Positions 27,320 to 35,933 of a stretch of DNA of 64,000 nucleotides are shown in pieces. The notes beneath the pieces were generated by a model. It did not search any database. It had not been told where the DNA came from and worked only from the letters and a program-made list of their open reading frames with translations. Source of the stretch: an uncultured Roseburia sp. (lineage in GTDB: Bacteria; Bacillota; Clostridia; Lachnospirales; Lachnospiraceae); contig CANSKO010000004.1 in assembly GCA_947647505.1 (NCBI GenBank), positions 94,164 through 158,163 of the forward strand, in the 5' to 3' direction. A program made the translations under genes and the position numbers. How positions within the stretch are numbered: the stretch's first letter is position 1; each line of letters begins with the position of its first letter.

Positions 27320-29123
27320 ATGAGAATGAAAAAACAGTTTGCCGTCGCAGGACTTATCCTGCTGGCGGCTCTTTTTGCGGTTCCGTCTGCGGTTTTGGCA
27401 GAGCATGAAAAACATGCAGCATGCGGCCTGGCTGCGTGGACGCGTCATGCGGCGCCGGAACGCGTGGACGCGGTTGGCGGTTCTGTGCGAAACGGAGGCG
27501 GTCTGCATGCGGTGGAACGCGCGGAAGCAGATGAATGGGAGCAGTATGGATCAAGCTTTTTGTACAATCAGATGAATCGTGTGGAAAGAGCGCTCTGGGA
27601 TGCGTTAAATGAGACGGGGCTTTTGTATCTGGTGGAAGAGGAGGACGCAAAAGATTACGGCGCCTGGCGCGGCACAGAGGGCATTTCTTATGACGGGTTT
27701 ACGGAAGAGGAAGCAAAGGAGCTGCTGCTTTTTTACCTGTATTCCAATCCGCAGTATTATTTTTTCCTGCCGGCTTACGCAATCGAATCGTCCGGCGGCG
27801 AGCAGGGCGTCCTGTGGCTGCAAATCGACGACCGTTTTGCGGACGGTGACGTTTACAGCGTATGACGCTTTGAAACAGCCGGTGCGCCATACGGTGACGA
27901 TACAGGTAAAGAGCGCGGAGGAATTACGGGCGGAGCCGTTCGCCGTGACCGGGCAGGAAGCGATGGAGCTTCGGGAAGGATATGCAAAGGCGCAGACGGA
28001 CAGCTTTGTACTGACGGGAATGGATGCAGGGACGTCTTTTGCGCCTGTGGCGTGGGGGCTTCCCGATACATATAGCGCCTATTTTGACTGGGATGAAAGG
28101 ACGCGTCAGCTGATCGTGCGGGAAGGGCTTTCGGCGGGCGATTATGAAGTGCGCCTGTATGCGCCGGGGCAGGAGGCGTTTTATCCGTTTGCGTTACATA
28201 TTACAGAAAACAGCCGGGAAGAGCTGCTTGCGGTCTGTGCGCAGGCGCGGGAATATGCGGCGGGAGAGTATCTTTCGGAAGGACGGGCGCAGCTTTCGGC
28301 CGTTCTTGAGGCTGTGCGGCATATACGGGAGGATGAGGGCGCGGCGGAAGAATGGCAGAGACGGGCGATCGCCGCGCTGCGCGACGCCATAGAACGTCTG
28401 GAGACGCTTCCGGAGGCCTGGAGCAGGCGTTCGGCGGCGTATCGCAAGGCAAAAGAAGAGCATGTCCGCTATACGCAGAAAAGCTGGGATGCATACTGGT
28501 CTGCGCTGACGGCGGCGGACGATCTGCCGGAGGATTTTACGGAAGAGATGCTTATGGAACGCCTTGCGGCGCTTGCGTTTGCATATCGGTCTTTGGAGGA
28601 GGCGCCGCCCACCGGCGGCGCAGTGTCAGGGCCTTCCAGCGTGCAGCAGATACAGGAGGCGCCAGAGCCTTCCGGCGCGCAGCAGACGCAGGAAACGTAT
28701 GTGGAACTGGGCGGAATCCGTTATCGGATGATACAGCGCGACAGAAGACAGGCGGCTGTGCAGACGGGGGTCAATCCGGACGCCGCCGCGCTTGCAATCG
28801 CAGATTTTGTCACAATCGACGGAATCACATGCAGCGTTGTGGAAATTGAGGCAGATGCGTTTCGCGGCTTTCGGAAGCTGAAAAGGGTGACGATCGGAAA
28901 GCAGGTCAGGACGATCGGCAGGAATAGCTTTTATGGATGTAAAAAGCTGAAAAAAGTCACTTTGAAAGGCAAAAAGATCGCGTCCATCAAAGCCGGCGCG
29001 TTTTACAATACGCATGCCAGACTGAAAATTTCTCTGCCAAAGCAGATGAAGGACCGCCAGAAACAGACGCTGAAAAAGAAATTAAAACGGGCCGGCGCAG
29101 GAAAAAAGGCGGTCGTTCGATAA
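27320..29123 (+). pseudogene. Frameshifted secreted surface protein with BspA-type LRR C-terminus
   Basis: Two overlapping frames together make one protein. The first (27320-27865) has a signal peptide (about 1-27, ending VLAEH) and a helical domain of the type with FTEEEAKELL..YL.SNPQYYFFLP, then stops after FADGDVYSV. The second frame is convincing from about 27843 (TFTAYDALKQPVRHTV). It continues with an Ig-like domain, a FIVAR-like helical region, a Pro/Gln/Ser linker and LRR_5 repeats to 29123. Joining them needs a net one-base frame change near 27835-27850. FADG normally ends one domain while TVTFTAYDA looks like the tail of another, so an internal deletion is as likely as a single indel. 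Assembly error remains possible. It follows aspS by three bases. Confidence 0.75.
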
Positions 29124-29131
29124 AGTCTGGC

Positions 29132-29158
29132 ACGTTTTCGGAAAAAGCGCATAAGATA
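29132..29158 (+). promoter_or_regulatory. Sigma-K-like sporulation promoter before the amidase
   Basis: AC (29132-29133), a 16-base spacer and CATAAGATA (29150-29158) match the mother-cell sigma-K pattern AC-N16/17-CATAnnnTA. The position, 24 bases before the amidase start, is right for a promoter. Confidence 0.6.
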
Positions 29159-29181
29159 ATGAGAAAAGAACAGTAGGAGCA

Positions 29182-30060
29182 ATGGCTTTGGCAATCATTG
29201 TAATAGATGCCGGACACGGCGGGTTCGATAACGGCGCAATGTATCAGGGCAGGAAGGAAAAAGACGATAATCTGCGTCTTGCGCTGGCGGTCGGCAGAAT
29301 ATTAAAACAGCAGGGGTATGATGTGGTTTATACGAGGACGACAGACGTCTATCAGTCGCCGTATGAGAAAGCGCAGATTGGAAATGAGGCGGGCGCGGAT
29401 TATTTTGTTTCGTTTCACAGGAACTGGGCGGAAAATGACAATACCTACAACGGCGTGCAGACGCTGATCTATGGCGGCGATGAGCGTGCCGAACGCATGG
29501 CGGACGCAATTAATGAGGAGCTGGAAAAGACGGGGTTTGCCAATCTTGGAATTGAAGAGCGGACGGGGCTTGCCGTGCTGCGGCGGACGGAGATGCCTGC
29601 GGTGCTGATTGAAGCCGGATTTATCAATCACGACAGGGACAATGAAATTTTTGACAATAATTTTAATGAAGTCGCCAGCGCGATCGCGATGGGCATTGAG
29701 CGCGCGGCGCCGTTGCAGCAGAATGTCACAAATCAGAGCAGCCGGGATGTGTTTGAGGATGGGGAGTTTGGCGATTCTGACGATGCCGGCTGTATCAACT
29801 GCCGTGGAAGGCGCAGCGAGGGCGGTCGCGTGGAAGATCTGATTTTCGGCGTCGAGGTCGGCAGGTTCGGTTATAAGACAACGGCAAATTTTATGGCGGA
29901 ACAGCTGGCGGATCAGGGCATTGCGGCATATGTTCAGGAAGAAGCGGGGCTTTTGCACGTAGTGGCGGGAAAAGAGGATTCTTTGGAGGATGCGTTAAAG
30001 CTGCAGCGAAAGCTGCGCAGTCTGGGCTACCATACGATGATTGTGGCGTCAGACAGATAA
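29182..30060 (+). CDS. CwlC-like N-acetylmuramoyl-L-alanine amidase with SPOR domain
   Basis: A 292-residue peptidoglycan amidase. The Amidase_3 domain starts at once (VIDAGHGGFDNGA, zinc His12) and includes the SFHRN segment and the VLIEAGFINHDRD region with the catalytic Glu. A short linker holds CINCRG. The last about 70 residues form a SPOR-type domain (VEVGRFGYKTTANFMAEQL...LGYHTMIV). No signal peptide is present, as in B. subtilis CwlC, which acts from inside to lyse the mother cell. With the sigma-K-like promoter this supports the same role. ATG 29182 lies only 2 bases from AGGAG; TTG 29188 has better spacing and may be the true start. Confidence 0.87.
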   Translation: MALAIIVIDAGHGGFDNGAMYQGRKEKDDNLRLALAVGRILKQQGYDVVYTRTTDVYQSPYEKAQIGNEAGADYFVSFHRNWAENDNTYNGVQTLIYGGDERAERMADAINEELEKTGFANLGIEERTGLAVLRRTEMPAVLIEAGFINHDRDNEIFDNNFNEVASAIAMGIERAAPLQQNVTNQSSRDVFEDGEFGDSDDAGCINCRGRRSEGGRVEDLIFGVEVGRFGYKTTANFMAEQLADQGIAAYVQEEAGLLHVVAGKEDSLEDALKLQRKLRSLGYHTMIVASDR

Positions 30061-30122
30061 TGGTCTTCTGATGAGTTTTTTGAGTATTTTATATAAATTT
30101 AATGCTTTTTCAGTCTGTTCTG

Positions 30123-30131
30123 TGATATAAT
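30123..30131 (+). promoter_or_regulatory. Extended -10 promoter of the alcohol dehydrogenase
   Basis: TGATATAAT (TG extension at 30123-30124, TATAAT at 30126-30131) lies 69 bases before the start codon. No good -35 is seen, as usual for extended -10 promoters. Confidence 0.6.
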
Positions 30132-30199
30132 AAAGCTGTCTGACGGGAATCGGGATCAGGCAGGAACGTCAGATAATGAAAAAAGGAGGTACCTGCAAA

Positions 30200-31417
30200 A
30201 TGGCAAGATTTACGTTACCGCGTGATCTGTATCACGGCAAAGGCTCTTTGGAGGCATTGAAATCATTTCAGGGCAAAAAAGCGATGATCTGCGTCGGAGG
30301 CGGTTCCATGAAGCGTTTTGGATTTTTGGACCGCGCCGTAGAGTACCTGAAAGAAGCGGGCATGGAAGTGGAACTGTTTGAAGGCATCGAACCGGATCCG
30401 TCCGTAGAAACGGTTATGAAGGGCGCCGAGGCGATGCTTGCGTTTGAACCGGACTGGATTGTCGCGATGGGAGGAGGCTCTCCGATCGACGCGGCGAAGG
30501 CGATGTGGATCAAATACGAATATCCCGACATGACGTTTGCGGATATGTGTAAGGTGTTCGGCATTCCAAGCCTTCGAAAAAAAGCGCATTTCTGCGCAAT
30601 TTCTTCAACGTCCGGAACGGCGACGGAAGTGACGGCGTTTTCCATTATTACGGATTATCAGAAAGGGATCAAATATCCGATTGCTGATTTTGAAATTACG
30701 CCGGATGTTGCGATTGTCGATCCGGATCTGGCGGAGACGATGCCGGAGAAGCTGGTTGCGCATACCGGCATGGACGCTATGACGCATGCGGTTGAGGCGT
30801 ATGTGTCTACGGCGAATTGCGATTATACCGATCCGCTGGCGCTGCACGCGATTCGGATGATTCAGAGCGATCTTGTGGATTCTTATAACGGCGATATGGC
30901 AAAGCGGGCTTCGATGCACAACGCGCAGTGTCTTGCGGGCATGGCGTTTACAAATGCGCTTCTTGGCATCGTGCATTCGATGGCGCATAAGACGGGCGCG
31001 GCATTTGCGGATTTTGGCGCGCATATTATTCATGGCGCGGCGAATGCGATGTATCTGCCGAAAGTCATCGCATTCAATGCCAGAGAGGAAGCGGCAAAGA
31101 AGCGGTATGGCGACATTGCGGATTTTATGGGACTTGGCGGAAGCGGCCCGGATGAGAAGGTGGAGCGTTTGATTACATATCTTCGGAAGATGAACGATGC
31201 TCTGAAAATTCCGCACTGCATCAGGCAGTACGGCGCCGACAGTTATCCGACGGAGCAGGGCTTTGTGCCGGAAGCGGCATTTCTTGAGCGGCTGCCGGAG
31301 ATTGCGGCAAATGCGCTTCTGGACGCCTGCACAGGCTCCAATCCCAGACAGCCGGATCAGGAGGAAATGGAGAAGCTGTTAAAATGCTGTTATTACGATA
31401 CGGACGTTGATTTTTAA
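30200..31417 (+). CDS. Iron-containing (type III) alcohol dehydrogenase
   Basis: Cytoplasmic NAD(P)-dependent alcohol/aldehyde oxidoreductase of 405 residues. Motifs include GGGS near 35, the nucleotide-binding VAMGGGSPIDAAKAM, SSTSGTATEVTAFS and DPDLAETMP. The metal-ligand region is HTGMDAMTHAVEAY...HSMAHKTGAAF..FGAHIIHGAANA, with the conserved Asp and three His. It is closest in style to clostridial butanol/1,3-propanediol-type enzymes; the substrate is not determinable. ATG 30200 follows AAGGAGG at 11 bases; an earlier in-frame ATG at 30176 lies before that site and is rejected. It is monocistronic with its own promoter and terminator. Confidence 0.93.
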   Translation: MARFTLPRDLYHGKGSLEALKSFQGKKAMICVGGGSMKRFGFLDRAVEYLKEAGMEVELFEGIEPDPSVETVMKGAEAMLAFEPDWIVAMGGGSPIDAAKAMWIKYEYPDMTFADMCKVFGIPSLRKKAHFCAISSTSGTATEVTAFSIITDYQKGIKYPIADFEITPDVAIVDPDLAETMPEKLVAHTGMDAMTHAVEAYVSTANCDYTDPLALHAIRMIQSDLVDSYNGDMAKRASMHNAQCLAGMAFTNALLGIVHSMAHKTGAAFADFGAHIIHGAANAMYLPKVIAFNAREEAAKKRYGDIADFMGLGGSGPDEKVERLITYLRKMNDALKIPHCIRQYGADSYPTEQGFVPEAAFLERLPEIAANALLDACTGSNPRQPDQEEMEKLLKCCYYDTDVDF

Positions 31418-31432
31418 ATCAGGCGGGAAGAG

Positions 31433-31470
31433 GCCCCATTTTAGGCATATGCTTAAAATGGGGCTTTTTT
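31433..31470 (+). terminator. Terminator after the alcohol dehydrogenase
   Basis: A 14-bp stem (GCCCCATTTTAGGC and partner, one G-U pair) with an ATAT loop is followed by six T. The T run merges with the regulator box that starts at 31468. Confidence 0.9.
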
Positions 31471-31519
31471 AATCTGTTTTTAATCTTTATACCGTATAAT
31501 AAATCGGGCATATTATAAT
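31468..31519 (+). promoter_or_regulatory. Regulator box and promoter of two-component system 2
   Basis: TTTAATCT occurs at 31468 and again at 31479, an 11-base direct repeat within the 23-bp box 31468-31490. A TATAAT lies at 31514-31519, without a recognisable -35, which suits an activator-dependent promoter. Nearly the same box is found at 33628-33650. Binding by the response regulator encoded at 31561 is inferred. Confidence 0.65.
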
Positions 31520-31560
31520 GACAGAATAAAATAAATTGGCGTTTTACAGCAGGAGGATCT

Positions 31561-32235
31561 ATGCGATTATTGGTGGTTGAAGATGAAAAAGATTTGAACC
31601 GGATTATTGTAAAAGAGCTGGAATCGGAAGGCTATCTCGTAGACAGTTGTTTTGATGGAGAAAGCGCATTTGATTATCTGTGTATGGCGGAATATGACGG
31701 CGTTATACTGGACATCATGATTCCCAGAATGGATGGTTTTACAATTTTAAAAAAAGCGCGTGGAAAGGGGATTGCAACGCCGGTTTTGTTTTTAAGCGCA
31801 AAAAGCGATGTGAATGACATTGTGCACGGACTGGATCTTGGCGCGGATGATTATATGGTCAAGCCTTTTGAATTGAAAGAGCTTCTGGCAAGAATCCGTA
31901 TGATTACCCGGAAAAAGGCGGATGTGCATGAAAATATTTATACCTGCGGCACGCTGACGGTCAACTGCAACGACTGTACGGTCAGAAGGGACGGAAAGCA
32001 GATCGAGCTTTCCCCAAAGGAATATTCCGTACTGCTGTATCTGATTCGCAATCGCAACATTGTGGTAAGCAGAGAGCAGATCGAAGCCAATATATGGGAT
32101 TTTGGACGCGATGGCAGTTCAAATCTCGTCGATGTGTACATTCGGTATTTAAGAAAGAAGATTGACGACGGCTTTGAACCGAAGATGATTCAGACGATCA
32201 GAGGGGTGGGATATATATTAAAGGAAAACGGATAA
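31561..32235 (+). CDS. OmpR-family response regulator (two-component system 2)
   Basis: A 224-residue regulator. The receiver domain has E7-D8, phospho-acceptor D51 in VILDIMIPRMDG, LSAKSD and MVKPFELKELLARI. The winged-helix C-terminus has LSPKEYSVLLYL...VDVYIRYLRKKID and ends IRGVGYILKENG. It is a CutR/QseB-like subtype. The start follows AGGAGGATCT. A direct-repeat box upstream and the same box before the first sulfotransferase suggest it controls itself and the sulfation genes. The kinase gene follows directly. Confidence 0.93.
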   Translation: MRLLVVEDEKDLNRIIVKELESEGYLVDSCFDGESAFDYLCMAEYDGVILDIMIPRMDGFTILKKARGKGIATPVLFLSAKSDVNDIVHGLDLGADDYMVKPFELKELLARIRMITRKKADVHENIYTCGTLTVNCNDCTVRRDGKQIELSPKEYSVLLYLIRNRNIVVSREQIEANIWDFGRDGSSNLVDVYIRYLRKKIDDGFEPKMIQTIRGVGYILKENG

Positions 32236-32282
32236 AGCAGATTTCCATTATCCGTCAGATTGTCATTATTCCTGCCATTGCG

Positions 32283-33602
32283 ATGATTGTAATGGCGGTT
32301 GTCATGCTCCTTGTCATTCAGGTCCTTTCGAATGCGGCAATTGATTCGGAGATTAAGCGGGAGCTGGCCCGAAGCATGAAGACGAATCTGCATAATGTTT
32401 CCGTCCGGGATGGGAATCTGGAGATCGATGAGGATTTTCTGTATCGAAGCGATATGATCTACTTTATGATCGTGAGAAGGAACGGGGAAATTCTGGCGGG
32501 AGAATATCCCGAAAAAACAGAAGAGGAGCTGTTGGGCTATCCGATTGGAGGCAGGTTCAGCAGCAGTGTGACATGCGGAGGGGAAACGTATTATTTGCGG
32601 GACGTCCGCATTGGGAAGAGGCAAAATGATGAGGTGTATCTGCGCGGCGTCGTGCGAAAATCGGACGCGGACAGTTTTTACCGCGGGCTGGAGATGATTT
32701 CGTATATCAGCGTCATCAGCGTGCTGGCTGTCATTTTAATCTGTGAAATTTTTCTGGCGGGCAGAATTTCAAAAGAGCTGAAAAACATGTGCCGGATTGC
32801 AGAGAGCGTAAGCTCGAGCCTGGATATTTCCAAGCGGATGGGCGAAGAGGAGTATCGCTTTCATGAAATCGCAGTGCTGGCGAAAGCAAATGACAGGATG
32901 CTCGATCGTCTGGAGCAGACGTTTCTGCTGCAGGAACAGTTTACGGCGGATGTGGCGCATGAGCTTCGGACGCCGGTATCCGTTGTGATGGCGCAATGCC
33001 AGTATGCCGAGGAAAAGGTCAGCAGCGCAGAGGAGCACAGGGAAATTCTCAAAGCCATTTACCGTCAGATGAAAAAAATTGACACGCTGATTTTACAGCT
33101 GCTCAATCTTTCCCGATTGGATCAGGACAGAATGCAGATACAGAACGAAACGCTGGATCTTGTTGAAATGGTGCAGTCCGTTTCGGAGGATTTGCAGGAG
33201 AAGGGAATCGGCTCCATTACGATTACGCTGCGTCTTCAGGAGGCGTATGCGACAGGCGATATTGGACTGATTTTAATTGTAATTCAGAATCTTTTGACGA
33301 ATGCGATCAAATTCAGCCATCCGAACGGACAAATTGTAGTCTGCACGGGGGAAGAAAACGATCAGGTCTATGTGTCAGTAGAAGATTTTGGCATTGGAAT
33401 TGCGCAGGAGGATCAGGAATTTATTTTCCGGCGTTTTTATAAATGCGATAAATCCAGAAATGCGGAAGGGTTTGGGCTTGGCCTTCCGCTTTCGGAAAAA
33501 ATAGCAAAGAAACATGGCGGCAGGATTACGGTTTCAAGCGAGGCGGGAAGGGGGAGCGTTTTTACGCTGTATCTTCCGGGAAAGGCAAAGACAGATGCAT
33601 AG
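32283..33602 (+). CDS. Sensor histidine kinase (two-component system 2); start codon uncertain
   Basis: A kinase of at least 439 residues with two membrane helices (about 2-20 and 135-158), an extracytoplasmic sensor of about 110 residues, and a HAMP-like segment. The H-box DVAHELRTPVS has His226; N, G1 and G2 boxes (NLLTNAIKFS, DFGIGIAQED, GFGLGLPLSEK) follow. The first canonical start, ATG 32283, lacks a ribosome site and falls inside the first helix. The frame extends upstream to ATA 32232, which overlaps the regulator stop as ATAA and follows AAGGA by six bases, the position where an ATGA overlap would be expected. A non-canonical start or a mutated ATG is possible. Confidence 0.85.
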   Translation: MIVMAVVMLLVIQVLSNAAIDSEIKRELARSMKTNLHNVSVRDGNLEIDEDFLYRSDMIYFMIVRRNGEILAGEYPEKTEEELLGYPIGGRFSSSVTCGGETYYLRDVRIGKRQNDEVYLRGVVRKSDADSFYRGLEMISYISVISVLAVILICEIFLAGRISKELKNMCRIAESVSSSLDISKRMGEEEYRFHEIAVLAKANDRMLDRLEQTFLLQEQFTADVAHELRTPVSVVMAQCQYAEEKVSSAEEHREILKAIYRQMKKIDTLILQLLNLSRLDQDRMQIQNETLDLVEMVQSVSEDLQEKGIGSITITLRLQEAYATGDIGLILIVIQNLLTNAIKFSHPNGQIVVCTGEENDQVYVSVEDFGIGIAQEDQEFIFRRFYKCDKSRNAEGFGLGLPLSEKIAKKHGGRITVSSEAGRGSVFTLYLPGKAKTDA

Positions 33603-33627
33603 CGTGGGGGATTTCCGGAAATACAGA

Positions 33628-33650
33628 TTTAATGTGATTTTAATCTTTAT
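33628..33650 (+). promoter_or_regulatory. Second copy of the two-component system 2 box, before sulfotransferase 1
   Basis: TTTAATGT (33628) and TTTAATCT (33639) form an 11-base direct repeat. Across 23 bases this copy differs from the box at 31468-31490 at only two positions. It lies 88 bases before the sulfotransferase start. No clear -10/-35 pair is seen, though TATTCT at 33681-33686 is a candidate -10. Confidence 0.65.
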
Positions 33651-33737
33651 TGTTTACGCTCAGTGAACAGGAAAAATTTGTATTCTGCATGCACAGGGGC
33701 AGATGCGACCAGATAAATGGAATTAAAGGAGAAAGAA

Positions 33738-34880
33738 ATGAAAACACTGCATATTCATATTGGAACGCCAAAGACGGCAACGACTGCGATACAGAACTTC
33801 TGCGTGGAGAATGCAGAGGAGCTTCGGAAAGAGGGCTATTGTTACGAGCTGCTTCCGTATACGTATGAAGGCGTGGCAAAGGTCAGGAATGCCCATTTTC
33901 TGATTGGCGCAGTCAGAGACGGGAGCGGAAAGCGCAGAAAGGATCTGGAGGAACAGCGGTTTGCCGAAGGCATGCAGCTTGTGCATAAGATGTTTGACAA
34001 ATGCGATCAGGTCATTCTGTCGGATGAAGACATCTGGCGTTTTATGGATGAGGGAAGAGAGCATATCTGGCCGGCGTTAAAGGAGGAGGCGCAAAAGGGC
34101 GGCTTTTCCATTCATGTCATTGTATATTTGAGGAGGCAGGACGAGTTTTTATCGTCGAACTGGAATCAGATCATCAAAAAAAGAGTTGGAAATTTTTATG
34201 CAAGTCCTTTTGAAGAGTATGTCGAGGGCATCAATAAAAAAGTCCGGCTGGAATATTATGAAAAGCTGGAGCGGGTAGCGAAGGTCGTTGGAAAGGAACA
34301 GATAACGGTGCGTGTGTTTGCGCCCGGAAAGCTGGAAGGCGGAACGATATACGCGGATTTCCTTGCGGCGATCGGAACCTCTATGAAGGAGACGTATCAG
34401 ATTTCAAACGCCGTGCGAAATATTGGCCTGTATGGAAATACGCATGAAATCAAGCGGATTTTGAATGGCCTTCCGCAGATGGAGGAGGCGGGGGCGCATC
34501 GGTTTATCATGCAGAATCTGATGGACTTTTCAAAGCTGTCGGAAAAAGAATACCCAAATACCATGTTTTCCGCAAAAGAGGCGGAGGCGTTTCTGGCGCG
34601 GTATGCGGACTGTAATCGTAAAGTGGCGGAGGAATATCTGGGCGCGCCCGGGACAGAGCTGTTTGAACGTCCGGAAGACGATCTGCCGAAGTGGGAGAAG
34701 GAGAATCCTTATATGATGGATGATCTGATCCGGTTTGTCGGGCTGACAGGCATTGCGCTGCATCAGGAGAACCAGGAGATCCGGCAGAGCATCAAGGACA
34801 TAAAGAAGATGCTGTTTAGCGTGCGCCATCCGATCCGGGCGGTCTTTAAGCTGTTTCGAAGGCTGCGTTCCGGAAAATAA
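33738..34880 (+). CDS. PAPS-dependent sulfotransferase family protein 1
   Basis: A 380-residue protein expected to transfer sulfate from PAPS to an acceptor. IGTPKTATTAIQ (residues 8-19) matches the 5'-phosphosulfate-binding loop of sulfotransferases. YLRRQDEFLSSNWNQ (Arg132, Ser139/140) matches the 3'-phosphate-binding segment. A conserved C-terminal block includes LPKWEKENPYMMDDLIRF. The last about 30 residues form a basic helix (VRHPIRAVFKLFRRLRSGK) that could bind membranes. There is no signal peptide. It is a paralogue of the gene at 37778. ATG 33738 follows AAAGGAG. The acceptor is unknown; surface glycan, lipid or steroid are all possible. Confidence 0.82.
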   Translation: MKTLHIHIGTPKTATTAIQNFCVENAEELRKEGYCYELLPYTYEGVAKVRNAHFLIGAVRDGSGKRRKDLEEQRFAEGMQLVHKMFDKCDQVILSDEDIWRFMDEGREHIWPALKEEAQKGGFSIHVIVYLRRQDEFLSSNWNQIIKKRVGNFYASPFEEYVEGINKKVRLEYYEKLERVAKVVGKEQITVRVFAPGKLEGGTIYADFLAAIGTSMKETYQISNAVRNIGLYGNTHEIKRILNGLPQMEEAGAHRFIMQNLMDFSKLSEKEYPNTMFSAKEAEAFLARYADCNRKVAEEYLGAPGTELFERPEDDLPKWEKENPYMMDDLIRFVGLTGIALHQENQEIRQSIKDIKKMLFSVRHPIRAVFKLFRRLRSGK

Positions 34881-34996
34881 TCCGGATAAAATCAATGTCC
34901 GGAAGAATAAAATCAGAAGATATACAAAGATTAAAAGAAAAGCGGTCTGGAATGCGTAAAATTTGGTAAATATATGTAGTTTTCATACGGATTATC

Positions 34997-35005
34997 TGAT
35001 ATAAT
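34997..35005 (+). promoter_or_regulatory. Extended -10 promoter of the cysD operon
   Basis: TGATATAAT with TATAAT at 35000-35005, 34 bases before cysD. It matches the extended -10 seen before the alcohol dehydrogenase gene. No copy of the two-component box is present here. Confidence 0.6.
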
Positions 35006-35039
35006 AGCACTACAGTTTTTATTTTATAAGGAGAGAATT

Positions 35040-35933
35040 ATGGATCATTTAGATGAACTGGAAGCAGAAGCCATATATATTATGCGGGAAGTTGCGGCGG
35101 AATGCGAAAAACCGGTGATGCTGTATTCGATCGGAAAAGATTCTTCGGTGATGCTGCATTTGGCGATGAAGGCGTTTTATCCGGAGAAGCCGCCATTTCC
35201 GTTTCTTCATGTCAATACGACATGGAAATTTAAAGAGATGATTGCATTCCGTGACAGGATTGCAAAGGATCTTGAGATTGAAATGCTGGAATATATCAAT
35301 GAAGAGGGCGTTACGCAGGGGATCAATCCATTCGATCATGGGGCGTCCTACACGGATATTATGAAGACGCAGGCTTTAAAGCAGGCGTTGGACAAGTATG
35401 GATTTACCGCGGCGTTTGGCGGGGGCAGAAGAGACGAAGAGAAGTCCCGCGCCAAAGAGCGGATTTTTTCGTTTCGCGACGCGAATCACGCCTGGGACCC
35501 GAAAAATCAGAGGCCGGAGATGTGGAAGCTGTTTAATACGAGAATCAACAGGGGAGAGAGCATTCGCGTCTTTCCGCTTTCGAACTGGACGGAAAAAGAT
35601 ATCTGGCAGTACATCAAGCGGGAAAATATACCGATCGTTTCCCTGTATTTTGCGGCAGAGCGGCCGGTTGTGAATCGAAACGGCAATTTGATTCTGGTGG
35701 ATGACGACCGCATTAAGTTACAGCCGGGAGAAGTCGTAGAGCAGAAAATGGTGCGTTTTCGGACGCTTGGCTGTTATCCGCTGACGGGCGGCGTGGAATC
35801 GGAGGCGACGACGCTGGATGCAATTATTGACGAAACGCTGGGCGCTGTGGAGTCCGAGCGGACAAGCCGCGTCATCGACTCCGACGGAGGAGCCTCAAGT
35901 ATGGAGAAAAGAAAGCGTGAGGGGTATTTTTAA
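35040..35933 (+). CDS. cysD: Sulfate adenylyltransferase subunit 2 (CysD/NodP-like)
   Basis: Catalytic subunit of the ATP sulfurylase that makes adenosine 5'-phosphosulfate. The 297-residue protein has the PP-loop SIGKDSSV (30-37), the [11 protein letters not shown] block and [20 protein letters not shown]. It closes with the YPLTGG.ES.A.T segment and a terminal RKREGYF. The length is normal for CysD. It is followed without a gap by the CysN-CysC fusion and then a sulfotransferase. The pathway here therefore appears to feed PAPS to sulfation rather than to sulfite reduction; no cysH is in view. Confidence 0.96.
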   Translation: MDHLDELEAEAIYIMREVAAECEKPVMLYSIGKDSSVMLHLAMKAFYPEKPPFPFLHVNTTWKFKEMIAFRDRIAKDLEIEMLEYINEEGVTQGINPFDHGASYTDIMKTQALKQALDKYGFTAAFGGGRRDEEKSRAKERIFSFRDANHAWDPKNQRPEMWKLFNTRINRGESIRVFPLSNWTEKDIWQYIKRENIPIVSLYFAAERPVVNRNGNLILVDDDRIKLQPGEVVEQKMVRFRTLGCYPLTGGVESEATTLDAIIDETLGAVESERTSRVIDSDGGASSMEKRKREGYF

